From an uncultured Clostridia bacterium (GTDB lineage Bacteria; Bacillota; Clostridia; Christensenellales; Aristaeellaceae), in the NCBI GenBank assembly GCA_934662505.1, contig CAKUKE010000003.1:62001-126000 (forward strand): a stretch of DNA of 64,000 bases. Reading direction: 5' to 3'. This document shows, one piece after another, positions 41,067 through 50,469 of this stretch; position 1 is the first letter of the stretch, and the number at the start of each line of letters is the position of its first letter. Below the pieces are notes generated by a model. It was not told the DNA's origin. It worked only from the letters and a program-made list of their open reading frames with translations, and searched no databases. A program made the translations under genes and the position numbers.

Positions 41067-41342
41067 TCAGCCGTTGACGGTGTCCTTGAGAGCCTTGCCG
41101 ACCTTGAAGGAAGCGGTCTTGCTGGCGGCGATTTCAATTTCTTCACCCGTGCGGGGATTGCGGGCAGTGCGGGCGGGGCGATCCTTGGTCTCGAAGGTGC
41201 CAAAGCCCACCAGCTGCACCTTTTCACCGGCCTTCAGCGCATCGGTCACCACATCCACAAAAGCGTTCAGCGCCTTTTCGGCATCCTTTTTGGTCAGGTC
41301 GGCCTTCTGCGCCAGCGCCACGATCAGTTCAGACTTATTCAT
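41067..41342 (-). CDS. hup: HU-type DNA-binding protein
   Basis: 91 residues, the standard HU length. It begins MNKSELIVALAQKADLTKKDAEKA, has the DNA-arm motif GFGTFETKDRPARTARNPRTGEEI with the intercalating Pro at the arm tip, and ends ASKTASFKVGKALKDTVNG. HU bends and compacts DNA as a dimer. ATG 41342 follows CAGGAGG. Its promoter lies within the 3' end of mazG. Confidence 0.98.
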   Translation of the reverse strand: MNKSELIVALAQKADLTKKDAEKALNAFVDVVTDALKAGEKVQLVGFGTFETKDRPARTARNPRTGEEIEIAASKTASFKVGKALKDTVNG

Positions 41343-41382
41343 ACAAATAACCTCCTGAAATTTCAAATTGATACGTCGCCCC

Positions 41383-42810
41383 TCAGTTTTCGGGGCAATG
41401 CTTGATCCTATCCCAGTATACATCCATTTCGTTAATTGTCAAGTCCTCCAACGCCTTTCCGTCCGCTAAAATCGCTTTTTCCATACGCACGAACCGCCGG
41501 ACGAACTTATCCGCCGCCTGCCCCAGGCAACATTCGCTTTCCTCGCCGGCCAGACGGACAGCGTTCACGCAGGCGAAGAGCAGATCGCCGCACTCCTCCC
41601 GCAGGTGTCCTTCGTCGCCTTCCGCCAGCGCTTCCAGCACCTCCCCGCTTTCCTCCGCCACCTTTTTCAGCGCGTCCCGCGGGTCATCCCAGTCAAAGCC
41701 CACCTGACGCGCTTTCTGCTGCACCTTTTCCGCCCGCATCAGCGCGGGCAGCTGGCGGGATACGTTCTCCAGCACCTCGCCCTGCGTCGCATATCCGCGC
41801 TGGGCTTTTTTGATCTTTTCCCAGTTGTCCGCCACCTCATGAGCCGACCCGCAGCGATCCTCCCCGAAAATGTGACGATGCCGTTCCATCATTTTGCGGC
41901 AGATGGCCGTCGTCACATCGGACAGGCTGAAAGTAGCGTACTGTTCGCCGATATTGGCCTGAAATACCACCTGCAGCAGCACGTCGCCCAGCTCGTCGGC
42001 CACATGCAGCCAGTCCTGCTCGTCGATCGCCGCCGCCGTTTCGTACGCCTCCTCAATCAGGTAAGGCCGCAGGCTTTCATGGGTCTGCTCCCGATCCCAG
42101 GGACATCCCCCCTCGCCCCGCAGCCGCGCCATGATGCGCACCAGATCGTAAAAGTCGAACCGGGTTCTCTTTTCCGCGGGCAGTGCAGGAATCAGCACGG
42201 CGCAGGTATGGTCATACCGTTTCTGCCGATCCAGATCCTCCAGCAGAATCTCCTCATACGTCCGCGCCGCCTGCTGGGACGGCGGGAAAAAGAACACCCT
42301 TGCGTCCGGCGCGTACCAGTTCAGCAGTGCCAGCTTGCACTGCCCCATCAGCATGCGGTTATCGCACTCCAGAATCAGCAGCGGGTTCTGAACCCCCGTC
42401 AGTTCAAGGCGGCTGGCCGTCTGCACTTCTACCTTCTCCTGCGGCAGGGCGGACAGAAAGGGCGCAGACAGGGGCACCCCGGGCAGCATGGTAAGCGAAA
42501 CCTCTGCCTGCAGGGCAGACACCGTCTCGTCCGCCGCCGCGTCCAGCACAGCGTAGCACACCCTGCTCTTTTCCGCCAGCCCCTTCAGCCGCGCCGCGGC
42601 CGCCGCGCACAGCTCGTCAAAATCCTCGCATGTTTCATGCAGGTCGTCCAGCGTATCAAAGGATACCCCGTTTTCACGCAAATATACCGCCGCATCGCAC
42701 CGGCCTGTACGCAGCACCAGCTTTTCCGCTTTTTTCATGGCCTCCAGCGCGCCCAGCGTCAGCATTTCCCGGCTGCCCGGTCCCAGCGATACCACCGTAA
42801 TGTTCTTCAT
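41383..42810 (-). CDS. mazG: MazG nucleoside triphosphate pyrophosphohydrolase with N-terminal SAM methylase-like domain (YabN)
   Basis: 475 residues, two domains. Residues 1-215 are a tetrapyrrole-methylase-like fold (ITVVSLGPGSREMLTLGALEAM), as in Bacillus YabN, with unknown activity. From about 225 the MazG domain begins, with GGCPWDREQTHESLRPYLIEEAYE and ADELGDVLLQVVF (ExxE and ExxD metal residues), then a second degenerate MazG unit at the end (KKVAEESGEVLEALAEG, LREECGDLLFACV). It degrades aberrant (d)NTPs. ATG 42810 follows GAGGAGG and overlaps the spoVB-like stop. Confidence 0.95.
   Translation of the reverse strand: MKNITVVSLGPGSREMLTLGALEAMKKAEKLVLRTGRCDAAVYLRENGVSFDTLDDLHETCEDFDELCAAAAARLKGLAEKSRVCYAVLDAAADETVSALQAEVSLTMLPGVPLSAPFLSALPQEKVEVQTASRLELTGVQNPLLILECDNRMLMGQCKLALLNWYAPDARVFFFPPSQQAARTYEEILLEDLDRQKRYDHTCAVLIPALPAEKRTRFDFYDLVRIMARLRGEGGCPWDREQTHESLRPYLIEEAYETAAAIDEQDWLHVADELGDVLLQVVFQANIGEQYATFSLSDVTTAICRKMMERHRHIFGEDRCGSAHEVADNWEKIKKAQRGYATQGEVLENVSRQLPALMRAEKVQQKARQVGFDWDDPRDALKKVAEESGEVLEALAEGDEGHLREECGDLLFACVNAVRLAGEESECCLGQAADKFVRRFVRMEKAILADGKALEDLTINEMDVYWDRIKHCPEN
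41415..41442 (-). promoter_or_regulatory. hup promoter
   Basis: A perfect TTGACA (41437-41442) and TATACT (41415-41420), 16 bases apart, lie inside the last codons of mazG. Confidence 0.7.
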
Positions 42811-44402
42811 GAATGCTTCCTCCTCCGCAGTCGGGCAGGCAGATCCTCCGCCTTCACAGTGCCCGTCTTCCATGCCGCCAGACCGTATACCGCCACGCCC
42901 GCCGCAACGCAGGCCACCACGCCCGCCAGCAGCATCAGGCGGGACAGGTTTTCCGCGCCGCCGAACGCCTGCCACAACCCGTATACCGCAGCCCCCATGA
43001 GCAGGGAACACAAAAGGGGCTTGACGATGACCGCCTTCACATCCAGCCGGTAGCCGGCGTATTTGCACACGTAATAGAGATTAGGCAGCATGCTGACCGT
43101 ATAGCACAAAAGGGACGCCCAGGGCGCGCCGTGGATATCTACCCCCGGGATGCGCACCAGCGTATAGTTCAGGGCAATTTTCAGCGCCACCCCTGCCAGC
43201 AGGGTATACATGGGGATGCGCTGTCTGCCCATTCCCTGCAGAATGCCGCTGGTAGCCTGCACCATGGTAAACAGCACAATGGTCAGACTGCTGACCTGCA
43301 GAAGCTCCGCCGCCACGTTCAGCTGCGCGGCATTGTAGCTGCCCGCATAACACAGATACAGGATGGGCTTGGCCAGCAGGCTCATGCCCACCGAGCAGGG
43401 AAAGCCGATGACGGCCGCCACCCTGAGCCCCATGCCGCTTTCGCGCGCCACCCCCGCCCGGTCACCCCGGGAAACGGCGGCGGCGATGGAGGGCACCAGA
43501 TTGGTGCTCATGGCCATGGCCAGTGCGGTGGGCACGTTGATCAGGGTCAGCACGGGTCCTGCGTACACGCCGTAACGGATCAGCGCTTCGTCACGAGCCA
43601 TCCCTGCGTTTTCCATCAGCTGGCTGAGCATCACGCTGTCAATAAACCCTGCCAGCGGGACAATGCACGCCCCCAGCGTAATCGGCACAGCCGTCCACAA
43701 AAGGGTGCGGCCAATGGCGCGCCGGCTCAGTCCCGCCGCGTCCTCCTCCGTTCCGGGCAGCCGGTTTTCAAAGCGGCGGTGATTTACCATCATATACGCA
43801 AGCGCCGCCGCCTCGCCGAGGGTGGAACCCAGCAGTGCGCCCGCCGCACCCCAGGGGGCGCCGCCCAGCCCCATGCCTGCAGCGGCCAGCGGCAGCGCCA
43901 CCGCCACCTTGCCCACCTGCTCAATCAGCTGGGAAACAGCGGTCGGCATCATGTGCCGCCGCCCCTGCATGTATCCCCGATAGGCGCTCATGGCGCACAC
44001 CAGCAGCAGACTGGGCGCAATGCACAGATACCCCGTCCGTGCTTCCAGCGCGCCCTGCCAGCCGGCCACGCTGCCGGAAAACGCCATCAGCAGCACGGTC
44101 GCCGCCAGCCCGAACGCGCTGAGCAGCTCCAGCGCCGTACGGAAGATCTGGTGCGCGTTCTTTTCCTCGCCCCGGGTCACATGGTGACTGACCATTTTGG
44201 AGATGGCAACGGGAATACCTGCCGACGAAATCGTCAGAAGCAGGTTATACGCCGGAAACACCTTATGATACAGTGCCATGCCCATGGGTCCGATCATATG
44301 CGCCAGCGGAATACGGTACAGTACGCCGACCACCTTGCAGATGAGCCCGGCGATACCCAGCACGGATATGCCGCCCACCAGAGAGCGTTGCTTCTGCGTC
44401 AT
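42807..44402 (-). CDS. Oligosaccharide flippase, SpoVB/YabM-like
   Basis: 531 residues, about 14 membrane helices of the MOP (MurJ/SpoVB) superfamily. It begins GGISVLGIAGLICKVVGVLYRIPLAHMIG, with the conserved motif for this group, and continues with ISSAGIPVAISKMV and YMQGRRHMMPTAVSQLIEQ. Proteins of this group flip lipid-linked wall precursors; SpoVB acts at the spore cortex, YabM is its paralogue next to yabN in Bacillus. The gene overlaps mazG by four bases (ATGA). Whether it serves spores or vegetative wall is not decided by sequence. Start ATG 44402 is preceded by AAGGAGAAAG. Confidence 0.9.
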   Translation of the reverse strand: MTQKQRSLVGGISVLGIAGLICKVVGVLYRIPLAHMIGPMGMALYHKVFPAYNLLLTISSAGIPVAISKMVSHHVTRGEEKNAHQIFRTALELLSAFGLAATVLLMAFSGSVAGWQGALEARTGYLCIAPSLLLVCAMSAYRGYMQGRRHMMPTAVSQLIEQVGKVAVALPLAAAGMGLGGAPWGAAGALLGSTLGEAAALAYMMVNHRRFENRLPGTEEDAAGLSRRAIGRTLLWTAVPITLGACIVPLAGFIDSVMLSQLMENAGMARDEALIRYGVYAGPVLTLINVPTALAMAMSTNLVPSIAAAVSRGDRAGVARESGMGLRVAAVIGFPCSVGMSLLAKPILYLCYAGSYNAAQLNVAAELLQVSSLTIVLFTMVQATSGILQGMGRQRIPMYTLLAGVALKIALNYTLVRIPGVDIHGAPWASLLCYTVSMLPNLYYVCKYAGYRLDVKAVIVKPLLCSLLMGAAVYGLWQAFGGAENLSRLMLLAGVVACVAAGVAVYGLAAWKTGTVKAEDLPARLRRRKHS

Positions 44403-44436
44403 GGATTTGCTTTCTCCTTGCGTTCAAAAGTAAAGG

Positions 44437-44463
44437 GCGAGAGAGGGCGCGTCCCTCTCTCGC
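44437..44463 (-). terminator. Terminator after gyrA
   Basis: GCGAGAGAGGG (44437-44447) and CCCTCTCTCGC (44453-44463) form an 11-base perfect stem; the minus-strand exit is CCTTTACTTTT. It lies 93 bases past gyrA, in the spacer to the flippase gene. Confidence 0.8.
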
Positions 44464-44555
44464 TTCAGGCCGTTTGACCGACAAGACCGTCGCACGGCGG
44501 CCGTTGGTTCCCGCCGCCGCGTCCGCCCTTCTCAGTGTAAACGGCAGCGCAGGTT

Positions 44556-47093
44556 TTATACCTCGTCCGTTTCCGCCGCGCCGCGGTTCTCATCATCGCT
44601 CTGCGCAGGCGCAAACTCGTCCGCATAATCATCCGGACGCGCCTCGAACGCTTCCTCCGCCGGTTCTTCCTCCTCCGCCTCGGCGCGCGCCACGCCCACG
44701 ATGCGCTTGCCCTCTTCGATGCGCATCAGCCGTACGCCCTGCGTGGCTCTGCCGCACAGACGAATGTCGTCCACCGGGGTTCTGATCACGGTACCGTCGT
44801 CCGTGATCAGCAGAATATCCTCGCCGGACTGCACCGCCAGCTGCGCCGCCATGTAGCCCGTCTTTTCCGTCAGCGCCATGGCGGCAATGCCCTTGCCGCC
44901 CCGACCCTGCTCACGGTAGGCCTCCGGATCCGTCCGCTTGCCATAGCCGTTTTCAGAAATGCAGAGAATGGTGCTGCCTTCCTCCACCACGGCCATGTCA
45001 ATGACCCGGTCATCTTCCTCCAGACGGATGCTGCGCACGCCCATGCTGGCGCGCCCCATGCTGCGCACATGGCTTTCGCTGAAGCGGATTGCCTTGCCCC
45101 GGCGGGTGCCCAGAATCAGCTCATCCGAACCGTCCGTCAGTTCCACACCGATCAGTTCGTCCTCATCCCGCAGCACAATGGCGATCAGACCGCTCTTGCG
45201 CAGGTTGGCAAATTCATCCAGCGGGGTCTTCTTGATCAGACCGTCCCGGGTCGCCATCATCAGGTAATGTCCCTCCGGCCGGTCGGGCATGGGGATCATG
45301 GTGGTCACCTTTTCACCGCCCGCCAGCGGCAGCAGGTTGACAATGGCCGTTCCCTTAGCCGTGCGCCCCGCTTCGGGAATCTGGAAGCACTTGAGGGTAT
45401 ACACCCTGCCCAGATTGGTGAAGAACATGATCTCGTCATGGGTGGAGGCGATGCGGATCTGCCGGGCATAGTCCTCCTCCCGCGTGGTCATGGCCGCCAC
45501 GCCCTTGCCGCCCCGGTTCTGGGCGCGGTAGGTGGACTTGGGCAACCGCTTGACGTAGTTGAGGTTGGTCAGCGTAACCACCATATCGTCTACGGCAATG
45601 AGATCCTCTACGTCGATCTCGCCCTCCACCGCAGACAGTTCCGTGCGGCGGGGGTCGCCGAACCGGTTTTTGATCTCGTTCAGTTCATCCTTGATGACGC
45701 CCATGAGCAGCTTTTCATCCGCCAGCAGGGATTCCAGATAGGCGATGGTCTTTTCCAGCTCCTGATACTCATCCATCAGCTTATCCCGCTCCAGACCGGT
45801 CAGGCGCGCCAGACGCATGTCCAGAATGGCCTGCGCCTGCTTGTCGGAAAAGCCGAAGGCGTCCATCAGTTCCTGACGGGCAGAGGGGGTATCCTTGCTG
45901 GACTTGATGATGTGCACGATCTCGTCGATATGATCCAGCGCCTTGATCAGCCCTTCCAGAATGTGGGCGCGCGCCAGCGATTTATCCAGATCGTAGCGGG
46001 TACGGCGGGTCACCACGTCCTTCTGATGCTGAACGTAATAGTAAATCATGTCCTTCAGCGTCAGAAGTCTGGGCTGACCGTCCACCAGTGCGATCATAAT
46101 GGCGCCGAAGGTATCCTGCATCTGCGTATGCTTGTAGAGGTAATTGAGCACCACCTGCGCCTGCACGTCGCGTTTGAGCTCGATGACGATGCGCATACCG
46201 CTGCGGTCGCTCTCGTCGCGGATGTCGCTGATGCCCTCCAGCCGCTTTTCATGCACCAGCTCGGCAATTTTTTCCACCAGCCGCGCCTTGTTGACCATGT
46301 ATGGGATTTCGGTCACGATGATACGGTCGCGGCCGTTGCCCATGGTCTCCACTTCGCTCCTGGCGCGCAGCACAATGCGACCCCGGCCGGTGTAGTACGC
46401 TTCCCGAATGCCGCTGCGCCCCAGAATGACGCCGCCGGTGGGAAAATCCGGTCCCTTGATAAACTGCATCAGGTCGTCCAGCGAACAGTCCGGGTGGTCG
46501 ATCAGATACACGGTTCCGTCGATCACCTCGCCCAGATTGTGGGGCGGAATGTTGGTGGCCATGCCCACGGCGATACCGTTGGAGCCGTTGACCAGCAGGT
46601 TGGGGAACCGGCTGGGCAGCACCTTGGGCTGCATCAGCGTTTCGTCAAAGTTGGGCATGAAGTCCACGGTATCCTTGTCGATATCCGCCAGCAGGTGGGT
46701 GCAGATTTTGCTCATGCGGGCTTCCGTGTAACGCATGGCGGCCGCGCCGTCTCCGTCCACCGAGCCGAAGTTGCCCTGACCCTCCACCAGCGTGTAGCGA
46801 ATGGAAAAATCCTGCGCCAGACGCACCATGGCGTCATACACGCTGCTGTCGCCGTGGGGATGGAATTTACCCAGCACATCGCCCACGATACGCGCCGATT
46901 TGCGGAAGGGCTTATCCGGCGTCATGCCCAGCTCGTTCATATCGTACAAAATGCGGCGGTGCACAGGCTTAAGGCCGTCCCGCACGTCCGGCAGCGCGCG
47001 GTTAATGATGACCGCCATGGCGTACGCCATGAAGGAGGATTTCATTTCCGTTTCAAGGTCTGCCGGAAGCAGGCGATCCTGAATATCACTCAT
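44556..47093 (-). CDS. gyrA: DNA gyrase subunit A
   Basis: 845 residues. The breakage-reunion domain holds the catalytic Tyr122 (AAAMRYTEARM). The quinolone region reads HPHGDSSVYDAM, with Ser83 and Asp87 in E. coli numbering, the residues of drug-sensitive gyrases. The C-terminal beta-pinwheel contains the GyrA box QNRGGKGVAAM and a second similar repeat QGRGGKGIAAM. The end is acidic (EEEEPAEEAFE). It lies 65 bases after gyrB and is co-transcribed with it. Confidence 0.98.
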   Translation of the reverse strand: MSDIQDRLLPADLETEMKSSFMAYAMAVIINRALPDVRDGLKPVHRRILYDMNELGMTPDKPFRKSARIVGDVLGKFHPHGDSSVYDAMVRLAQDFSIRYTLVEGQGNFGSVDGDGAAAMRYTEARMSKICTHLLADIDKDTVDFMPNFDETLMQPKVLPSRFPNLLVNGSNGIAVGMATNIPPHNLGEVIDGTVYLIDHPDCSLDDLMQFIKGPDFPTGGVILGRSGIREAYYTGRGRIVLRARSEVETMGNGRDRIIVTEIPYMVNKARLVEKIAELVHEKRLEGISDIRDESDRSGMRIVIELKRDVQAQVVLNYLYKHTQMQDTFGAIMIALVDGQPRLLTLKDMIYYYVQHQKDVVTRRTRYDLDKSLARAHILEGLIKALDHIDEIVHIIKSSKDTPSARQELMDAFGFSDKQAQAILDMRLARLTGLERDKLMDEYQELEKTIAYLESLLADEKLLMGVIKDELNEIKNRFGDPRRTELSAVEGEIDVEDLIAVDDMVVTLTNLNYVKRLPKSTYRAQNRGGKGVAAMTTREEDYARQIRIASTHDEIMFFTNLGRVYTLKCFQIPEAGRTAKGTAIVNLLPLAGGEKVTTMIPMPDRPEGHYLMMATRDGLIKKTPLDEFANLRKSGLIAIVLRDEDELIGVELTDGSDELILGTRRGKAIRFSESHVRSMGRASMGVRSIRLEEDDRVIDMAVVEEGSTILCISENGYGKRTDPEAYREQGRGGKGIAAMALTEKTGYMAAQLAVQSGEDILLITDDGTVIRTPVDDIRLCGRATQGVRLMRIEEGKRIVGVARAEAEEEEPAEEAFEARPDDYADEFAPAQSDDENRGAAETDEV

Positions 47094-47158
47094 TTTTCTT
47101 CATCCCTTCGGATTTCTTCCCTTCCGAGCGTCCGCCGGAAGGGCGGCCTGAGACCTGT

Positions 47159-49126
47159 TTACAGATCCAGATCCATTTCGGTGACGGTCTTGGCGTTCTG
47201 CTCGATAAACTCCCGCCGCGGCTCCACCTTGTCTCCCATCAGCAGCGTAAAGATCTCATCCGCAGCGATCGCGTCCGCCAGTTCAAACCGTTTCATGGTG
47301 CGGGTCTCCGGGTTCATGGTGGTCGCCCACAGCTGCTCGCTGCTCATTTCGCCCAGACCCTTGTAGCGCTGGATCTCCGGCTTGTTTTCACGGCCGATCC
47401 TGTCCAACAGCGCCTGTAGTTCCACATCGTCATAAACGTAGTATTCCTGCTTGCCCCTGGTCACCTTGTACAGCGGCGGCATGGCGGAATACACATAGCC
47501 CTGCTTGATCAATTCCGGCATGTAGCGGTAGAAGAAGGTGAGCATCAATATGCGGATATGAGCGCCGTCCACATCCGCATCCGTCATGCAGACGATCCGG
47601 TGGTAGCGCAGCTTTTCCAGATTGAATTCCTGCCCTACGCCGCAGCCGAAGGCGGTAATCATGTTTTTGATCTCCGCATTGAGCAGAATTTTGTCCAGAC
47701 GGGTCTTTTCCACGTTGAGGATCTTGCCCCGCAGCGGCAAAATGGCCTGATAATGCCGGTCGCGTCCCATTTTGGCGCTGCCGCCGGCGCTGTCGCCCTC
47801 GACGATGAAGATTTCGCACTTGGCGGGATCCCGTTCAGAGCAGTCCGCCAGCTTTCCGGGCAGTGCGGCGCTTTCCAGCACCGTTTTGCGGCGGGTCAGG
47901 TCGCGCGCCTTGCGCGCCGCTTCCCGCGCCCGTGCCGCGCCCAGACAGCGATCCAGTATGGCGCGCGCCACCTGGGGGTTTTCCTCCAGAAACTGCTCCA
48001 GCTTGTCGCTGACCAGCCCGTCCACAATGCCGCGCACTTCGCTGTTGCCCAGCTTGGACTTGGTCTGCCCTTCAAACTGGGGCTCGTGCATTTTCACGGA
48101 TATGACGGCGGCCAGACTTTCCCGCGTATCCTCGCCCTTGAGGTTGGCGTCCGCGTCCTTGAGGATCTTGTACTTGCGGCCGTAGTCGTTTACTGCCCGG
48201 GTCAGCGCGGAGTTGAAGCCCATCAGATGGGTGCCGCCCTCGGGCGTCAGGATGTTGTTGGCAAAGGAATAGATATTTTCGGCGTAGGAATCGTTGTACT
48301 GGAGCGCCACCTCCACCATCACGCCGTTTTTCTCGCCTTCGATGTAGATCGGCTCGGGGAACAGGGTCTCCTTGTTCTGGTTGAGATATTTGACAAACTC
48401 CCGCAGACCGCCCTCATAGTGGAAGACCCGTTCCTTTACTTCGCCGCCCCGCTCATCCCGCAGCACGATGCGGATGCCCTTGTTCAGGAAGGCCATTTCC
48501 CGCAGACGCGCCTTGAGCGTATCAAAGCTGAAAGAAATGCCCGCGTCAAACACACCGTCCGGGTTTTCCTCGCTGCGGATGTCCGGCCAGAAGCGGACGG
48601 TCGTTCCCGTTTCGTCGGTCGCGCCGATGACCCGCAGGTCATAGAGCACCTTGCCCCGCTTATACTCCTGTTCGTATACCTTGCCGTCCTGCCGCACCTC
48701 CACCCGCAGGTGGCTGGACAGCGCGTTGACCACGCTGGCGCCCACGCCGTGCAGACCGCCGGACACCTTGTATCCTTCGCCGCCGAACTTGCCGCCCGCG
48801 TGCAGCACCGTCAGGCATACCTCCACCGCAGGCCGGTGCATTTTGGGATGGATGCCCACAGGGAAGCCGCGGCCGTTATCCCGCACGGAAACGGAACCGT
48901 CGTCATGCAGGGTGACCAGCACCTCCGTGCAGTAGCCTGCAAGCGCCTCGTCCACGGCGTTATCCACGATTTCATACACACAGTGATGCAGACCGCGCAC
49001 GTCGGTGGAACCGATATACATGCCCGGACGCTTGCGGACGGCCTCCAGACCCTCCAGCACCTGTATCTGGTTTTCGTCATAATGGGCGGCGACATGCGCC
49101 TTGTCCATGTTGTCTGTTTCCGACAT
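47159..49126 (-). CDS. gyrB: DNA gyrase subunit B
   Basis: 655 residues. GHKL ATPase motifs: YEIVDNAVDEALAG, DNGRGFPVGIHP and GGLHGVGASVVNAL; the Toprim domain shows FIVEGDSAGGSAKMG and MTDADVDGAHIR; the tail MGDKVEPRREFIEQNA is the GyrB zinc-free end contacting GyrA. ATG 49126 follows GGGAGGTTTTT; a later in-frame ATG (MDKAHVAAH) is possible but has no site. It heads the gyrB-gyrA operon. No recF or dnaN nearby, so this is not the usual oriC arrangement. Confidence 0.98.
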   Translation of the reverse strand: MSETDNMDKAHVAAHYDENQIQVLEGLEAVRKRPGMYIGSTDVRGLHHCVYEIVDNAVDEALAGYCTEVLVTLHDDGSVSVRDNGRGFPVGIHPKMHRPAVEVCLTVLHAGGKFGGEGYKVSGGLHGVGASVVNALSSHLRVEVRQDGKVYEQEYKRGKVLYDLRVIGATDETGTTVRFWPDIRSEENPDGVFDAGISFSFDTLKARLREMAFLNKGIRIVLRDERGGEVKERVFHYEGGLREFVKYLNQNKETLFPEPIYIEGEKNGVMVEVALQYNDSYAENIYSFANNILTPEGGTHLMGFNSALTRAVNDYGRKYKILKDADANLKGEDTRESLAAVISVKMHEPQFEGQTKSKLGNSEVRGIVDGLVSDKLEQFLEENPQVARAILDRCLGAARAREAARKARDLTRRKTVLESAALPGKLADCSERDPAKCEIFIVEGDSAGGSAKMGRDRHYQAILPLRGKILNVEKTRLDKILLNAEIKNMITAFGCGVGQEFNLEKLRYHRIVCMTDADVDGAHIRILMLTFFYRYMPELIKQGYVYSAMPPLYKVTRGKQEYYVYDDVELQALLDRIGRENKPEIQRYKGLGEMSSEQLWATTMNPETRTMKRFELADAIAADEIFTLLMGDKVEPRREFIEQNAKTVTEMDLDL

Positions 49127-49184
49127 AAAAACCTCCCGATAGACAGTTGAAGCCCGAATAAAAACATGCTTCACCTTATTTTAT

Positions 49185-49213
49185 ATTATAGCATACTTTT
49201 GCACATTTGGAAA
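49185..49213 (-). promoter_or_regulatory. gyrB promoter
   Basis: TTTCCA (49208-49213) and TATAAT (49185-49190) on the minus strand, 17 bases apart; 59 bases upstream of gyrB. The spacer also has to hold the divergent GerMN promoter, which I could not place convincingly. Confidence 0.6.
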
Positions 49214-49336
49214 GCTTTTCTTCAATATAAATGGCTGAAAGCGTTTTCTTTTACCGCGAGGCATGAAGGCACGAAGCGGCTCATACACTGCAGAAGAAAA
49301 AGCGGGAAAAACCGACTGCAAAGGAGCGATGGCAAA

Positions 49337-50386
49337 ATGAAAGTGAAGGACGCGCTGAAAAAGATACGCATCCGCCGGGAAGACGTGGAACGGTCGCTGA
49401 TCCTGTGTGCTGCCGCCATGGTGGTTGCCCTGGCGCTGCAGCAGAACCTGACCGGGCGGGAGAAGGCGGCGTCGGACGACGGCGCCCAGCTGCCCGTCAC
49501 CGCCGTCACCGCCGCACCGACGGACACCCGTCCCACCGTGGTGTACTATCAGAGCGGCGAAGGGTATCTGGTGCCCGTCACCTGCCGCGTGGAAAATCAG
49601 GACGGTATCGCCAAGGCCACCCTGAAAAAGCTGGTATCCTCCGGGCAGAATGATCTGGCCGCCGCCCGCCTGGGGCTTTTGACCACCATTCCGGAAGGCA
49701 CCCAGATCGATCTGGACATCTCGGGCGGCCGGGCGCGGGTGGATCTGAGCAAAGAAGCCCTTGCCTGCCGGGACGCGGAGGCCGAAAACGCCATGATCCA
49801 GTCCATCGTGGAGACCCTGTGCCAATGGGACACGGTGGAAACGGTCGACTTCCTTTTTGACGGTCAGAAGCGCAGCAAGCTGACCTACGGTTCGGACGTC
49901 AGCGGTGCCTTCAGCGGCGGGCATGTCAACTTCGAAAGCGCGGAAACGGTGGCGACCGCCGGCGCGGGCACGGTGGAACTGTATTTTCCCTCCGCTTCGG
50001 GCCGCATGCTGGTGCCCGTTACCCGCACGGTCTACTCCGCCTCCGATGTGACCACCGCCATGCTGGAATTGTGCAAGGGACCCCGTCCCGACAGCGGACT
50101 GAACGCACCCCTGCCTCCTGATTGCGGGCTGAAGGGCGTCACCATGAAAAACGGCGTAGTGACCGTCAATTTCTCCAAGGAGTTTGCCCAGGCGCTCACC
50201 GGCGAGGCCGGCGACACGGCTCTGAAGGCCGTGTACTTCACCGCCATGCAGTTTCCCGGCGTCAAGGACGTCCGGCTGCAGATCGACGGTCAGGACTACA
50301 CCCCCGCGGGCGACGCGGTGTCCACCTCCCTCAACCTGGACAGCGACATCGTCAGCTACTTCCCCGGCGTGGTCGAAACGGACTGA
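49337..50386 (+). CDS. GerMN-domain membrane-anchored protein
   Basis: 349 residues. A basic N-terminus precedes one helix (SLILCAAAMVVALALQQ), then two GerMN repeats: about residues 60-185 (VVYYQSGEGYLVPVTCRVE ... ETVDFLFDG) and 205-345 (ELYFPSASGRMLVPVTRTV ... KDVRLQIDG). GerMN domains occur in GerM of Bacillus spores and in lipoprotein LpqB; they are thought to aid protein assembly at membranes. Two repeats per chain is as in GerM. ATG 49337 follows AAGGAGCG; the open frame extends back to the gyrB promoter. Extracytoplasmic location and envelope or spore role are inferred. Confidence 0.85.
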   Translation: MKVKDALKKIRIRREDVERSLILCAAAMVVALALQQNLTGREKAASDDGAQLPVTAVTAAPTDTRPTVVYYQSGEGYLVPVTCRVENQDGIAKATLKKLVSSGQNDLAAARLGLLTTIPEGTQIDLDISGGRARVDLSKEALACRDAEAENAMIQSIVETLCQWDTVETVDFLFDGQKRSKLTYGSDVSGAFSGGHVNFESAETVATAGAGTVELYFPSASGRMLVPVTRTVYSASDVTTAMLELCKGPRPDSGLNAPLPPDCGLKGVTMKNGVVTVNFSKEFAQALTGEAGDTALKAVYFTAMQFPGVKDVRLQIDGQDYTPAGDAVSTSLNLDSDIVSYFPGVVETD

Positions 50387-50399
50387 ACGCGCACGTCAA

Positions 50400-50445
50400 A
50401 AAAAAAGACGGCTCCGCTCAAAAAGCGGGGCCGTCTCGTTTTTTC
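50400..50445. terminator. Bidirectional terminator
   Basis: GACGGCTCCGCT (50407-50418) pairs with AGCGGGGCCGTC (50424-50435), with one G-T pair; A and T runs on both sides serve the GerMN gene and the convergent secreted-protein gene. Confidence 0.88.
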
Positions 50446-50469
50446 AGTTGCTCAAGCCTGTTTGGGCAA

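Noticed and set aside
44556..49126. gyrB-gyrA as a marker of the replication origin
   Set aside because: No dnaA, dnaN or recF lies near and no cluster of TTATCCACA boxes was seen in the spacers, so this is not oriC in the usual arrangement.
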